A DNA stretch of 41,537 bases, from IMG/VR virus record IMGVR_UViG_3300036859_000304, positions 1 through 41,537 of that record; one strand, 5' to 3'. The position numbers and the translations under genes are program-made. The notes beneath the pieces are model-generated. The model worked only from the letters and a program-made list of their open reading frames with translations. It ran no database searches and was not told where the DNA came from. The stretch is from a virus. Shown one piece after another: positions 7,597 to 16,451 of this stretch; the stretch's first letter is position 1; every line of letters starts with the position of its first letter.

Positions 7597-8741
7597 TGGT
7601 TGACAAGACGCGCCGAGAACTCCTTTCTGAAGCCTTCGACAAGATGGAGGAGGGAGATGATGAAGAAGTCGTCGTTGCTGAGCCAGAAAATGATTCAGCT
7701 TTGGTTGACGACACTGACAAGTCCGAAGCCAGACCTGATACTGGTGAGCCTGAAGTACAAGAATCTGATGGAGAGACTGTTGAGCGGAAGAAAACTCCCA
7801 AGACTGAAAAAGTCGGAAAGAAGCCTGCGCCAACAGAAGAGGAAAAGCAAGAGGCTGAAGCTGCACGAAAAGATGCAGAAGGAAAGACTGGAGAAGAAGG
7901 AAAGTCAGTACCCGTTACGGATAAAGCTCCCAATTCTTGGAAACCAGCGGTAAGGGAGGCGTGGGCGAAGATTCCAGCGGAGGCACGTGCAGAAATTACA
8001 AGACGAGAACGAGAGATTGAGACAACTCTCTCACAGACTGCAAACATTCGCAAATTTGCAGGTGATTTTGCGGCTGTTGTCAATCCTTTTTCTCATCTTA
8101 TTCGCTCGCAGAATAGTACTCCTTTACATGCTGTTCAAAACTTGATGACGACAGCGGCCGGGCTGATGACTGGTAATGACGACCAGAAAGCCTCTATTGT
8201 CGCTGAAATTATTCAGAATTATGGCGTGAACTGTGAAACGCTGGATAACATCCTTGCTGCCATTTCACAGAAAAACGGTGGGAGAATTCCTAATCGTCAG
8301 CAGGCACGGCCGATGGAACAGGTTCCGTCTTGGGCTCAGCCTATCCTTGCCTCTCATAAGAGAATGGAAACTCTACAACATCAGCACGAGCAGCGGATGC
8401 AGCAAGAGGCAGATGAAGAGATTTCAAAGGTTGAGGCTGAACCCTACTTTCACGATCTTAGAGATGATGTGGCAGATATCATGGAAGTGGCGGCGAATCG
8501 AAATCGTAAGATAACGGTAAGAGAAGCTTACCAGATGGCTGTGAAACTTCATCCTGAAATCAGTAAGTTGGTGTCGCGACAGAAAACTGTTGTACCGAAA
8601 CAGAATATTACTCGCGCACGCCGGGCTGCTTCCTCCATCTCTGGATCCCCTTCTTCTGGATCTGGCGTTGGAGCGAAGCGTGGCGAGAAAATGAGTCGCC
8701 GTGAGATGCTTTCTGAAGCTTGGGACGAAGCTGGCGAGTAA
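7596..8741 (+). CDS. scaffolding protein
   Basis: This 381-residue protein sits between portal and major capsid. It has a very acidic Glu/Lys-rich N-terminal 110 residues, then helical Gln/Glu-rich regions, as expected for an internal capsid scaffold that leaves the prohead. The two ends echo each other: RRELLSEAFDKMEEGD near the N-terminus and SRREMLSEAWDEAGE at the C-terminus. The duplicated helix could be a capsid-binding motif shown at both ends of the scaffold. Its ATG overlaps the previous stop by one base. Confidence 0.8.
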   Translation: MVDKTRRELLSEAFDKMEEGDDEEVVVAEPENDSALVDDTDKSEARPDTGEPEVQESDGETVERKKTPKTEKVGKKPAPTEEEKQEAEAARKDAEGKTGEEGKSVPVTDKAPNSWKPAVREAWAKIPAEARAEITRREREIETTLSQTANIRKFAGDFAAVVNPFSHLIRSQNSTPLHAVQNLMTTAAGLMTGNDDQKASIVAEIIQNYGVNCETLDNILAAISQKNGGRIPNRQQARPMEQVPSWAQPILASHKRMETLQHQHEQRMQQEADEEISKVEAEPYFHDLRDDVADIMEVAANRNRKITVREAYQMAVKLHPEISKLVSRQKTVVPKQNITRARRAASSISGSPSSGSGVGAKRGEKMSRREMLSEAWDEAGE

Positions 8742-8764
8742 AGATTTCCCTTGCAAACCGGCAA

Positions 8765-8835
8765 ACGGGGGTGTAGTCTCTCACCCCCGTGAGCTGAAGG
8801 CTAGAGCATCCCACCCGCTCCGGGAGATGTCTCCC
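8765..8835 (+). promoter_or_regulatory. capsid-gene leader with two hairpins
   Basis: In the 144-base gap before the capsid gene, ACGGGGGTG (8765-8773) pairs with CACCCCCGT (8782-8790), and GGGAGA (8822-8827) pairs with TCTCCC (8830-8835). No T-run follows either stem, so they are poor terminators. They may be 5' mRNA structures that protect or tune the capsid transcript. Confidence 0.5.
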
Positions 8836-8885
8836 AAGACGTAAGCTGTCGTAGAACAGAGTGTCTTAACCTAACGGAGATATCA

Positions 8886-9848
8886 ATGGCGTTCCCAAAC
8901 GTGACAGATCTTGTCGCAACTACGATTGAGAATCGTAGCGGTGAGATTGCTGATAACGTCACGAAGAACAACGCCCTGCTTTCTCGCCTCAACAAACGCG
9001 GTAATGTCCGGACTTTTGACGGCGGTACTGTGATTTTTGAGGAGTTGTCGTTCCGCGAAAACGGCAACGCGGGATACTACTCCGGATATGACCTCCTGCC
9101 CGTTGCGGCGCAGGATGTTCTCTCCGCTGCTCAGTATTCCATCAAGCAGGCTGCTGTTCCTGTCGTGATGTCCGGCCTGGAAATGCTCCAGAATGCTGGT
9201 AAAGAGAAGATCATCGATATGCTCGATGGTCGTATGGATGTTGCAGAAGCATCCCTCGCCAATTTGCTTGCTGGTGGTGTGTACGCTGATGGAACTGGTT
9301 TTGGTGGTAAGGAAGTGACGGGCCTTGGTGCCGCCGTCCCCCTCAACCCTACGACTGGAACCTACGGCGGCATCGACCGAGCTTCTTGGCCCTTCTGGCG
9401 TAACGCGTTCACTGATACGTCAGGCATTACTGCCGCGACCATTCAGGCATCTTGGAATGCCATGTGGGCGCGTCTTGTTCGTGGTATGGATCGACCAGAC
9501 CTTATTGTAGTGGATGCCCTCACTTGGGCGATCTATTTGCAGTCCCTTCAGGCTCTTCAGCGCTTCACCGGAACTGAATCGGCGAAACTCGGGTTTCCCA
9601 CCGTACAGTTCATGGACGCTGACGTTGTTCTGGATGGTGGTATCGGTGGGTTCTGCCCTGCGAACACTGCGTTCTTTCTTAATTCTAAATACATTTTCTG
9701 GCGTCCACACAGCCAGAGAAACATGGTACCTCTGTCCCCGAATAAGCGATACGCGATCAATCAGGACGCTGAGGTCCAAATCATCGCTTGGGCGGGCAAC
9801 CTCACTACCTCCGGCTCACAGTTCCAGGGTCGCTGGGACAACAACTAA
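8886..9848 (+). CDS. major capsid protein
   Basis: This 320-residue protein follows the scaffold gene and is read as the head shell subunit. It shows the conserved phage capsid pattern with an N-terminal helix (VTDLVATTIENRSGEIAD), FDGGTVIFEELSF, then a Gly/Ala-rich A-domain region and RPDLIVVDALTWAIYL. The C-terminal NKRYAINQDAEVQIIAW closes the shell fold. GGAGATATCA gives a good ribosome site. The length fits a small HK97-fold capsid. The fold assignment is from pattern and context. Confidence 0.85.
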   Translation: MAFPNVTDLVATTIENRSGEIADNVTKNNALLSRLNKRGNVRTFDGGTVIFEELSFRENGNAGYYSGYDLLPVAAQDVLSAAQYSIKQAAVPVVMSGLEMLQNAGKEKIIDMLDGRMDVAEASLANLLAGGVYADGTGFGGKEVTGLGAAVPLNPTTGTYGGIDRASWPFWRNAFTDTSGITAATIQASWNAMWARLVRGMDRPDLIVVDALTWAIYLQSLQALQRFTGTESAKLGFPTVQFMDADVVLDGGIGGFCPANTAFFLNSKYIFWRPHSQRNMVPLSPNKRYAINQDAEVQIIAWAGNLTTSGSQFQGRWDNN

Positions 9849-9863
9849 AAGGAGGTATAAGTC

Positions 9864-10613
9864 ATGGCCTTTAAGTCTGATGACGCAGTTTCTGGCTACC
9901 CAGTCTTTGAAGATGTGGTACCAGTTCCTACGCCTTCTGTTCCTCTTACCTGGAGTCCGGGATTTATGCTTCCGGCAGAGGATCCCGTTTGGGGACCTGC
10001 TGAGTTGATTTTTGCCCGAGCCGGCGGTGCTATTCCTCTCGCAAATCTGTGTGTGCTGACCCCTGTTTGGGACGCAACCAATAAGGTCTTCACATACAAC
10101 ATGACGGCCTGTCCCAATACGGCCAATCTTGGTCGTGCGGTGTATGTCTATATCGGACGTACGGCGCTTACGACTGGTCAGTATGGTTGGTTCATGATGA
10201 CTGGCAGATACCCTGTCAGCAGCAACGCCTCTGTTGCGGCTGATACAACTGCCGGCATCGTGGCCGCTGGACAGATCGGTGCAGTTTCTGCCGGCAAACA
10301 GCTTCTGAACGCTCGTGTGATGACACCTGCGACTCAGACGGTTGTGGCGGCGGCAGTTTCCGGCATCGCTTCTGATACTCGTATTTTTCTGGCAAACACG
10401 GCGGGGTTCTTCCCCGGTGCGTATGTGTCGGGTACAGGTGTTGGTGCGGCGGCGATTGTGAGTGCGGTTGACCCTCTGGGACGGTACATTGATGTCACGG
10501 TAGCCAACTCTGCGGCGGTTACCGGAAACGTCACTGCGACCTACAATAACGCGACTATCTTCTACAACGTTCTGGAGATGAATCGCGTATTTGCTCAGGG
10601 TCAGATCACCTAA
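9864..10613 (+). CDS. capsid cement/decoration protein (putative)
   Basis: This 249-residue Ala/Gly/Thr/Val-rich beta protein lies directly behind the capsid gene, with AAAGGAGG before its ATG. It contains RAGGAIPLANLCVLTPVW and GQYGWFMMTGRYPV, and a Gly/Ala-rich C-terminal half. The first half resembles the small cement proteins (DUF2190 type) that bind the outer shell of HK97-fold capsids. The extra 100 residues may be a second beta domain. A terminator follows immediately, consistent with high capsid-linked expression. Confidence 0.5.
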   Translation: MAFKSDDAVSGYPVFEDVVPVPTPSVPLTWSPGFMLPAEDPVWGPAELIFARAGGAIPLANLCVLTPVWDATNKVFTYNMTACPNTANLGRAVYVYIGRTALTTGQYGWFMMTGRYPVSSNASVAADTTAGIVAAGQIGAVSAGKQLLNARVMTPATQTVVAAAVSGIASDTRIFLANTAGFFPGAYVSGTGVGAAAIVSAVDPLGRYIDVTVANSAAVTGNVTATYNNATIFYNVLEMNRVFAQGQIT

Positions 10614-10620
10614 GAAACCT

Positions 10621-10646
10621 AGCCCCCAGAAATTGGTCTGGGGGCT
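10621..10646 (+). terminator. intrinsic terminator after the cement gene
   Basis: AGCCCCCAGA (10621-10630) and TCTGGGGGCT (10637-10646) form a perfect 10-bp stem with a six-base loop, followed by TTCGGG. The T-run is short, so it may be leaky and step down expression of downstream tail genes relative to capsid genes. Confidence 0.7.
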
Positions 10647-10661
10647 TTCGGGAGAATTTTG

Positions 10662-10862
10662 ATGGCTCAAACAGCTAGTGCTCTTGCAACGAAATTGGCT
10701 GCTCAGGCTGCTGGGGTCGCAGCGGCTATGGCTGGGGGTACGACGGCGGCGGAAGTTTCTGGTCTGGCAGATCTTATGTCAACTCTCGGGAAATACCCAA
10801 CGTTTTTGATTCCACCTCTTCTTTTGGGCGATCAAACGAAAACTCAGGTGGTTCCCGGGTAA
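10662..10862 (+). CDS. small Ala-rich protein, unknown
   Basis: This 66-residue protein is mostly Ala, Gly and Thr (for example LAAQAAGVAAAMAGGTTAAE), with a hydrophobic C-terminal third ending FLIPPLLLGDQTKTQ. GGGAG lies eight to nine bases before the ATG. It could be a small virion or membrane-associated peptide. No family is recognised. Confidence 0.5.
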   Translation: MAQTASALATKLAAQAAGVAAAMAGGTTAAEVSGLADLMSTLGKYPTFLIPPLLLGDQTKTQVVPG

Positions 10863-11197
10863 TGCTTGTTCCTGGAGTTATATTTGTCACTGATGCAGTG
10901 GATATAACCACTGGACCCGGCATAACTCCAGATTTCATAAACCAAGGGTTCGGCTTTATGAATAGTGGGGCGCTGGCTGTTGACGTAAGCGCTCCATCGG
11001 GTAATTTTTTCGTGAAGGGATTCCGTATGAATGCTTCCGGAGCTGTTTTTGGAGTTTTAGCTCCTGCTACCGTGGCAGCTTACATTGAGGGAATTCCCAT
11101 CACTAGTGAAGGTCAATTGATTTTTGATGTAGCTGCGACGGTTACATTTTCCAGTAGAAATCCAATAACAGCGGCGGGGAATTTCTCCGCAGTATAG
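10862..11197 (+). CDS. putative small virion protein, beta-rich
   Basis: This 111-residue protein has regularly alternating hydrophobic and Gly/Asn/Thr residues (GFGFMNSGALAVDVSAPSG), indicating an all-beta fold. It starts at the last base of the preceding gene. It lies among head-completion genes and could be a minor capsid or head-fibre protein. No family is recognised. Confidence 0.5.
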   Translation: MLVPGVIFVTDAVDITTGPGITPDFINQGFGFMNSGALAVDVSAPSGNFFVKGFRMNASGAVFGVLAPATVAAYIEGIPITSEGQLIFDVAATVTFSSRNPITAAGNFSAV

Positions 11198-11206
11198 GAG
11201 CGACAA

Positions 11207-11803
11207 ATGAGAACAGCAGAAGCAGAATATGGAGTCACAGCTCAAGCTCTAGACTCTATGAATGGCAATCATTCAAACCCTGATGATCGTCTTCGCATTC
11301 AGTTTGGCCTTTTCCCGGAAATTGATCAGGCTGCCACGACTACAGAAGGTCGTCCAATTTACAAAGACGCTGAATACATCACTATCATGATTCCTGGTGA
11401 GAGAGACGTAGTTCATCGTCGGGTGTGGGAGAAAGATCTCGAAAGATTTCCACGCCAGTATGCTGCCTTCAAGAACAAGCAAAATCAAGATGCTGTCAGT
11501 GGTACGCCGTTGAAAATGGTGCCTTGGCTGACACTTGGTCAGGTAAAGGAACTTGAATTCTTCAACTGTATGACCCTTGAACAACTGGCGAATATGCCAG
11601 ACTCAACGTCCGCTAAATTCCTTCAGATCCAGAAACTGAAGCAGCTTGCAAAAGATCATCTTCAGGCTGCGAAAGAAGCTGCACCTCTGGTTCGTATGCG
11701 AGCTGAGCTCGATGAGCGTGACAATCAGATTTCAACTCTGCAGAAGCAGGTGGCTGATCTAGTCAAGGCTGTTGAAAATCTCAGGGAAGAAGCGGAGGCG
11801 TAA
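11207..11803 (+). CDS. conserved-type head/connector region protein, unknown
   Basis: This 198-residue protein has an N-terminal folded part with GRPIYKDAEYITIMIPGERD and RRVWEKDLERFPRQYAAFK. A middle helix follows, and the C-terminal 60 residues form a coiled coil (RAELDERDNQISTLQKQVAD). The pattern of an 'HRRVWEKDLERFP' segment plus coiled coil is common for an uncharacterised protein upstream of the head-tail adaptor in podophages. GGAGCGAC precedes the ATG. Confidence 0.55.
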   Translation: MRTAEAEYGVTAQALDSMNGNHSNPDDRLRIQFGLFPEIDQAATTTEGRPIYKDAEYITIMIPGERDVVHRRVWEKDLERFPRQYAAFKNKQNQDAVSGTPLKMVPWLTLGQVKELEFFNCMTLEQLANMPDSTSAKFLQIQKLKQLAKDHLQAAKEAAPLVRMRAELDERDNQISTLQKQVADLVKAVENLREEAEA

Positions 11804-12546
11804 TGTCTAGATACGAAACAGCAGCCCAGATTGTCAATGGCGCAGCCTCTGAGGTCGGCCTCACTGCTGTTTCGGATCCCTACGCCAGTACAGATCCTGC
11901 ATTCATACAGTTGTGCACTCTCCTGTCTTCAGCTGGACAGGAGATGTTGGCTCTTTTTGAGTGGCAGAAACTAGTAAAAGTTCACAGTCTTACTACTAAT
12001 GTCCCCCCAGACACAGGGAACTACGACCTTCCAGCTGACTTTGGATACATGATTGATCAGACAGGCTGGACCCCAACCAACGCAGGGTCCGGTCTTCCAT
12101 TGGGCGGTCCTCTTTCAGAGCAGGACTGGACCTATTTGATCAATACGAATCTGGCTAACGCAACGATCTATGTTAGCTTTAAGATTGCTGAAGAACAGTT
12201 GCAGGTTCTTCCACAACCTCCGCCAGACAATATTGAGATCAATTTTGAATACATAAGTCGGTGGTGGGTCGCTAACCCAGCAACTACGACTCCAGCCAAG
12301 CCGGCACCCACTCAGTCTACAGACGTCATTCTTTATGAACCTATTCTCATAAAGAAATTTCTAAAGCTTCGCTTCTTGGAGGCCAAGGGTTTTGATACGA
12401 CCGCAGCAGTTGGTCAATTTCTCACTATGTTCAACGCATGGACAGGGCGTGACACTACTGCACAGATTCTTAACATGGCTCGGTCGCGGTTCTTCCCCTA
12501 CCTCGGTTATCGCAACATTCCTGAAACCAACTATGGACTTCCGTAA
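11803..12546 (+). CDS. head-tail adaptor / tail accessory protein
   Basis: This 247-residue protein overlaps the previous gene by one base. The start (RYETAAQIVNGAASEVGL) and the segment LCTLLSSAGQEMLALFEWQ are typical of the podophage connector protein that docks onto the portal (P22 gp4-like or T7 gp11-like role). Later it has WEYLI-type and FEYISRWWVANP segments. The role follows from position between capsid genes and the nozzle-like protein. The exact family is not settled. Confidence 0.6.
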   Translation: MSRYETAAQIVNGAASEVGLTAVSDPYASTDPAFIQLCTLLSSAGQEMLALFEWQKLVKVHSLTTNVPPDTGNYDLPADFGYMIDQTGWTPTNAGSGLPLGGPLSEQDWTYLINTNLANATIYVSFKIAEEQLQVLPQPPPDNIEINFEYISRWWVANPATTTPAKPAPTQSTDVILYEPILIKKFLKLRFLEAKGFDTTAAVGQFLTMFNAWTGRDTTAQILNMARSRFFPYLGYRNIPETNYGLP

Positions 12547-14192
12547 TGGTATTTCCAGTCAGTGGTTCTCGGGGTCCGAGACAGGCTACCCTTCTCCAAC
12601 CTGCGCCTCCTGAACTAAAGTGCGTTCCAGTCCCGGCTCCAAATTCCGGGATTAATGCAATGGATAATCTCCTCACGATGGGGACCCGATCTCCTGAGGA
12701 TAGCATTTTCCAGTATAATCTTATCCCAGGTCAGTATGGCTGCGAAGTACGTACTGGATATCGAGAATGGTGCACTAATGTCGGGACTAATGGAGTAAAA
12801 AGTCTTTTCCCTTATCAGGGTTCTAGTTCTTCCGCTACTCGGCTGTTCGCTATGGCGAACAATGGCATCTACAATGCGTCTGCCAGTTCTGCGGCACCTT
12901 CTCTTCTAGTCACATTCAGCACAGTTGATGCTACCTCAGGCTACGGTCAGTGGGTGAACTATACGACCATAGCTGGATTTTTCGGCGTGTATTGTGATGA
13001 ATCGAATGGGTACTTCACTTACACTGAAGCTGGAGCTACGTGGCTTCAGGTCACCATGGGTGGTGGGGCTACCCAGATCTCAGGAGTAGATCCAACTCTT
13101 TTTGTTCAAGCTGTCGCCTACAAAGAACGTCTCTGGTTTGTTGAGAAGAATTCTGCTCGCGCGTGGTATCTCACCGCTGGGACCATCTACGGGGCTGCTA
13201 CCGCGTTCAATTTTGGTAGTAAATTCAAAGCCGGTGGTACTCTTGTCGCCCTGTACAATTGGACCGTCGACGGAGGACAAGGCACTAACGATTACCTTGT
13301 CGCAATTAGTTCGGCAGGAGATGTCGTACTGTATTTGGGTTCAGATCCTGCAAGTGCCACTACCTTCACTATCCAAGGGGTGTGGTACATTGGACCGCCT
13401 CCGGCTGGGCGTCGCATTGGAGGCGCCTTTGGCGGTGAACTTTTCCTACTTTCAGCGTATGGAATAATTCCATTAACGAAATTGATTGCTGGTGCGTTGA
13501 TTCAGCAGACAGAGTCATATCTTTCTAGAAAGATTACCCCGTTAATTAATCAGCAGATGCTTCTTGCAAGATCTTCTCTTGGGTGGGAAATCAAACTTCT
13601 TTCTTCAGAAAATCTGTTGTTGTGTTCTGTTCCATTCCAGACTGGGTTTGATTATATTCAATTCGTTCAGTCTCTAAATTCAAAGGGCTGGGCTGTTTAT
13701 CGTGATGTTCCTTATTTCACGGGAGAGACATGGGATGGATCTTTTTACATAGGAACATCTGACAACAAGGTTTTGATACACACAGGCACGCAAGATGCTG
13801 TCGACATCAATGGTGCAAATGGTGTCGCGATAAGCTGGTCTGCGTTATCTGTTTTCAATGAGTATGATGACATTGGAAAGTACAAGATAACTCAGTTTAT
13901 AAGACCTGTGTTTCTTGCTGATCAGGCCCCCTCTTATGCTGTGGAGGCTCGCTATGAGTATAATCTTTCTGAAGTCCTTGCCGTACCCTCTTCTCCAGTT
14001 TTTACTGGTTCTGTATGGGATTCTGGAATTTGGGATCTTAGTCTATGGGGTGGGGATCTTTTTGAAATTGAGTCGCCTGTTGGTGGTTCTGGAATCGGAC
14101 GTAATGTCGCAGTTGCGATTAATGGTAGTTCGTCGACGAATACCATTCTGATACGGTATGATTTGATGTACACCGTCGGGGGCGTGCTGTGA
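12546..14192 (+). CDS. tail nozzle-like / DNA stabilisation protein (P22 gp10-like)
   Basis: This 548-residue, almost wholly beta protein is full of Tyr, Gly, Ser and Thr, with repeated turns such as GPPPAGRRIGGAFGGELF. Its N-terminus (APNSGINAMDNLLTMGTR) matches the usual start of P22 gp10-like tail accessory factors, which plug the portal channel and keep packaged DNA in. It starts one base inside the adaptor gene. It would form the distal part of the short tail. Beta-propeller character is inferred from composition. Confidence 0.6.
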   Translation: MVFPVSGSRGPRQATLLQPAPPELKCVPVPAPNSGINAMDNLLTMGTRSPEDSIFQYNLIPGQYGCEVRTGYREWCTNVGTNGVKSLFPYQGSSSSATRLFAMANNGIYNASASSAAPSLLVTFSTVDATSGYGQWVNYTTIAGFFGVYCDESNGYFTYTEAGATWLQVTMGGGATQISGVDPTLFVQAVAYKERLWFVEKNSARAWYLTAGTIYGAATAFNFGSKFKAGGTLVALYNWTVDGGQGTNDYLVAISSAGDVVLYLGSDPASATTFTIQGVWYIGPPPAGRRIGGAFGGELFLLSAYGIIPLTKLIAGALIQQTESYLSRKITPLINQQMLLARSSLGWEIKLLSSENLLLCSVPFQTGFDYIQFVQSLNSKGWAVYRDVPYFTGETWDGSFYIGTSDNKVLIHTGTQDAVDINGANGVAISWSALSVFNEYDDIGKYKITQFIRPVFLADQAPSYAVEARYEYNLSEVLAVPSSPVFTGSVWDSGIWDLSLWGGDLFEIESPVGGSGIGRNVAVAINGSSSTNTILIRYDLMYTVGGVL

Positions 14193-14584
14193 TTCGTGCA
14201 GCCACCCCTGCCGAGATCGCATTTGTGTGTGGTAAGCTTCCGCTTCCATACAGTCCATCAATGCGAGGAGTACGAAATGAAGGTGCGATGGTTGTCTATG
14301 ATTCTTGGACGCCGAACGCGGTCCAAGTCCACATCTACTCTACCGGTCCCCGTTACCTTCTTAATAGAGTCTTCCTTACAGAAGTTTTCACATATGGTTT
14401 CATCCAATGTGCTAAAGGAAAACTCTTTACTATTACACCTGCGTCGGCAGCAGAAAGTCTCAAGGTATCGGATGCTCTCGGATTTCGGGAGGTATACCGA
14501 CAGATTGACGGATGGGACACCGGGATTGACATGGTGGTCAAAGAAATGACTCGTAAAGAGTGTCGTTATTTGAGGATGCACTAA
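14189..14584 (+). CDS. GNAT-like internal virion/tail-region protein
   Basis: This 131-residue protein starts MIRAATPAEIAFVCGKLP, the usual opening of GNAT-fold proteins. It ends with ALGFREVYRQIDGWD and a basic MTRKECRYLRMH tail. Podophages often carry such a protein at this point, and T7 gp13 is a comparable GNAT-like internal protein. The canonical acetyl-CoA R/Q-x-x-G-x-G/A loop is not evident, so catalysis is doubtful. The GTG start overlaps the upstream stop as GTGA. Confidence 0.5.
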   Translation: MIRAATPAEIAFVCGKLPLPYSPSMRGVRNEGAMVVYDSWTPNAVQVHIYSTGPRYLLNRVFLTEVFTYGFIQCAKGKLFTITPASAAESLKVSDALGFREVYRQIDGWDTGIDMVVKEMTRKECRYLRMH

Positions 14585-15105
14585 TGGGAATTTTCAGCAA
14601 GCTGAAGAAGATCGCAAACCCCGGTGGTACCGCGATCGGTATGCTTGCCGGCAACAACAAGAATTATATCGGCCCCGCCGACTATCTTGTTGACAAGGAC
14701 AAGGCGCCTAAGGGACCTGCTCCTACTCCGTTTGATCCGGGACAGAGAGTTGGGTCTTCCATTAACGGACAGTCTGGAGTTGATCAACCGTCCATGCGTC
14801 TAGGATGGACCAACGGCGGGTATAATTATCACAATTCTCCATTCAACATGGGTGGTGGAATGCCACGTCCGCATGATGCTCCAATGCCACAGCCTATGCC
14901 CCAGCAGCCTGCTCCGCCTATGTCCTTTGGTGGAGGTGGACAGACTGGGATGGGTGCGAGCGGTCCCGGAGCTATGTTGCAAGTCCCTGAGAACGGTGGT
15001 AGCATGCCCTCCGCTGGAGCTCCCGGTCTTCAAGCCGCGCCCACCGCCCCGAATCCTCAAATGCTTCGGGCCATTATGCTTCGTAATGGTAGGACTGCGA
15101 TGTGA
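14584..15105 (+). CDS. Pro/Gly/Met-rich low-complexity virion protein
   Basis: This 173-residue protein has a short N-terminal helix (MGIFSKLKKIANPGG) and a long low-complexity region of Pro, Gly, Gln and Met (PMPQPMPQQPAPPMSFGG). It is likely disordered. The ATG at 14584 overlaps the previous stop as TAATG, with GAGG nine bases upstream. An in-frame codon farther upstream would extend into the prior gene without a ribosome site. Its place before two internal-virion-type genes suggests virion association. Confidence 0.55.
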   Translation: MGIFSKLKKIANPGGTAIGMLAGNNKNYIGPADYLVDKDKAPKGPAPTPFDPGQRVGSSINGQSGVDQPSMRLGWTNGGYNYHNSPFNMGGGMPRPHDAPMPQPMPQQPAPPMSFGGGGQTGMGASGPGAMLQVPENGGSMPSAGAPGLQAAPTAPNPQMLRAIMLRNGRTAM

Positions 15106-16451
15106 GCAAACAGACCCCAGCATCTCCCGACTACACAGGTGCCGCGAATGCGCAGGCGGCTTCCTCTCGTGATGTCACCGAACAGCAGACGTGGGCTAAT
15201 CGTCCAACGATCAATACCCCGTTCGGCCAGCAGACGTGGGAGGTAAAACCGACGTGGGATCCGACCACGGGCACCTATCTTAATTCTTGGACTCAGAATA
15301 CGAATCTGACTCCTGAATCTCAGTCTGCGCTAGATGCGCAGATGAGAATCACACAGGGTAAGTCAAACATAGCTGAGAGCATGCTGGGCCGCTCTCAGAA
15401 TGAATTTGGCCAGGAGATGAATTGGGATGACTTTGCCAATCTTGCTGACACACCTCAGGCGCAGCAGTTTGGTAAAGCCCCTGGAATTCCTGACTACAAT
15501 CCGGAAAATATCCAGCGGGGACTTGATACTTCTAGCTTACAGGGTGTAGATTCTTCTCAGAAGTATGCCAAGAATGCTGAAGATGCGATTTACGGTCAAT
15601 GGTCCAACCGTCAAGAACCTCGCATGCAGCAGGAACTAGACCAGAAACGGACTCAGCTCTACAATCAGGGGTTGAAGGAAGGTGATCAAGCGTTTGACGC
15701 TGAGATGCAGCGCATGCGTGAAGATCAAAATGATGCTCGTACACAGGCTCAGTATCAGGCCACTATTGGTTCTGGTCAAGAAGCCGAGCGTATGTTCGGT
15801 ATGGATCTCGGTAATCGCCAGCAGGGTTTCAATGAAACACAGGCCGGTGGAGCTTTCGCTAATTCTGCTGCGGCGCAGGCCCTCCAGCAGCAGCTTGGTA
15901 TTGGATCACAGAAGTTTAATCAGGAAATGTCTGGTGCTCAACTTGGGGACACGAGGCAGGGTACGAATTTTAATCAGCAGTTGACTTCTGCCAATTACCA
16001 GAACCAGATGCGACAGCAGCAGATTGCTGAGCAGATGCAGAAACGAGGGTTTAGTCTGAATGAGATCAACTCGATCCTCAGTGGTCAACAGATCAGTATG
16101 CCGAACATGCCTTCATTTAATACTGCCAATGCCTCACAGGCAGCTCAGTATAACAATGCAGCACAGAACCAAGGCCAGTATAATCTGGATGCCTTCTCGG
16201 CTCAGCAGGCAGGAATCAACTCTGCCCTTAGCGGGGCTGGCTCTGCGGCAATGATGTTCTCCGATCGCCGCTTGAAGAAAGGAATTATCTTCCTACGGAT
16301 GAAAGACGGAGCGAATTGGTATGTCTTCCAATACAAGTGGGATCCGGAAGGTAAGATCCGCGTGGGCGTGATGGCCGACGAAATTGATCCTTCACTGGTG
16401 GTCCGTCACAAGTCTGGGTACAACATGGTGGATTATGGAAGACTTGGATAA
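15102..16451 (+). CDS. Gln/Asn/Ala-rich virion protein with C-terminal S74 chaperone domain
   Basis: This 449-residue protein has a long Gln/Asn/Ala/Ser-rich helical body (for example AAAQALQQQLGIGSQKFNQ). The C-terminal 65 residues are an intramolecular chaperone of the peptidase S74 type. The cleavage motif is FSDRRLKKGI near residue 386, followed by FQYKWDPEGKIRVGVMADE and VDYGRLG. S74 domains trimerise a spike or fibre and then cut themselves off between the Ser and the preceding residue. The GTG start overlaps the previous stop. Confidence 0.75.
   Translation: MSKQTPASPDYTGAANAQAASSRDVTEQQTWANRPTINTPFGQQTWEVKPTWDPTTGTYLNSWTQNTNLTPESQSALDAQMRITQGKSNIAESMLGRSQNEFGQEMNWDDFANLADTPQAQQFGKAPGIPDYNPENIQRGLDTSSLQGVDSSQKYAKNAEDAIYGQWSNRQEPRMQQELDQKRTQLYNQGLKEGDQAFDAEMQRMREDQNDARTQAQYQATIGSGQEAERMFGMDLGNRQQGFNETQAGGAFANSAAAQALQQQLGIGSQKFNQEMSGAQLGDTRQGTNFNQQLTSANYQNQMRQQQIAEQMQKRGFSLNEINSILSGQQISMPNMPSFNTANASQAAQYNNAAQNQGQYNLDAFSAQQAGINSALSGAGSAAMMFSDRRLKKGIIFLRMKDGANWYVFQYKWDPEGKIRVGVMADEIDPSLVVRHKSGYNMVDYGRLG

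Noticed and set aside
7445-8083. A 212-codon Ser-rich minus-strand frame
   Set aside because: It mirrors the acidic Glu/Lys-rich part of the scaffold gene, and low-complexity Ser runs are the expected antisense of GAA/GAG codons.
9816-10670. A 284-codon minus-strand frame
   Set aside because: It is antisense to the cement protein and crosses its terminator. It is rich in Arg, Asn and His with no start signal.
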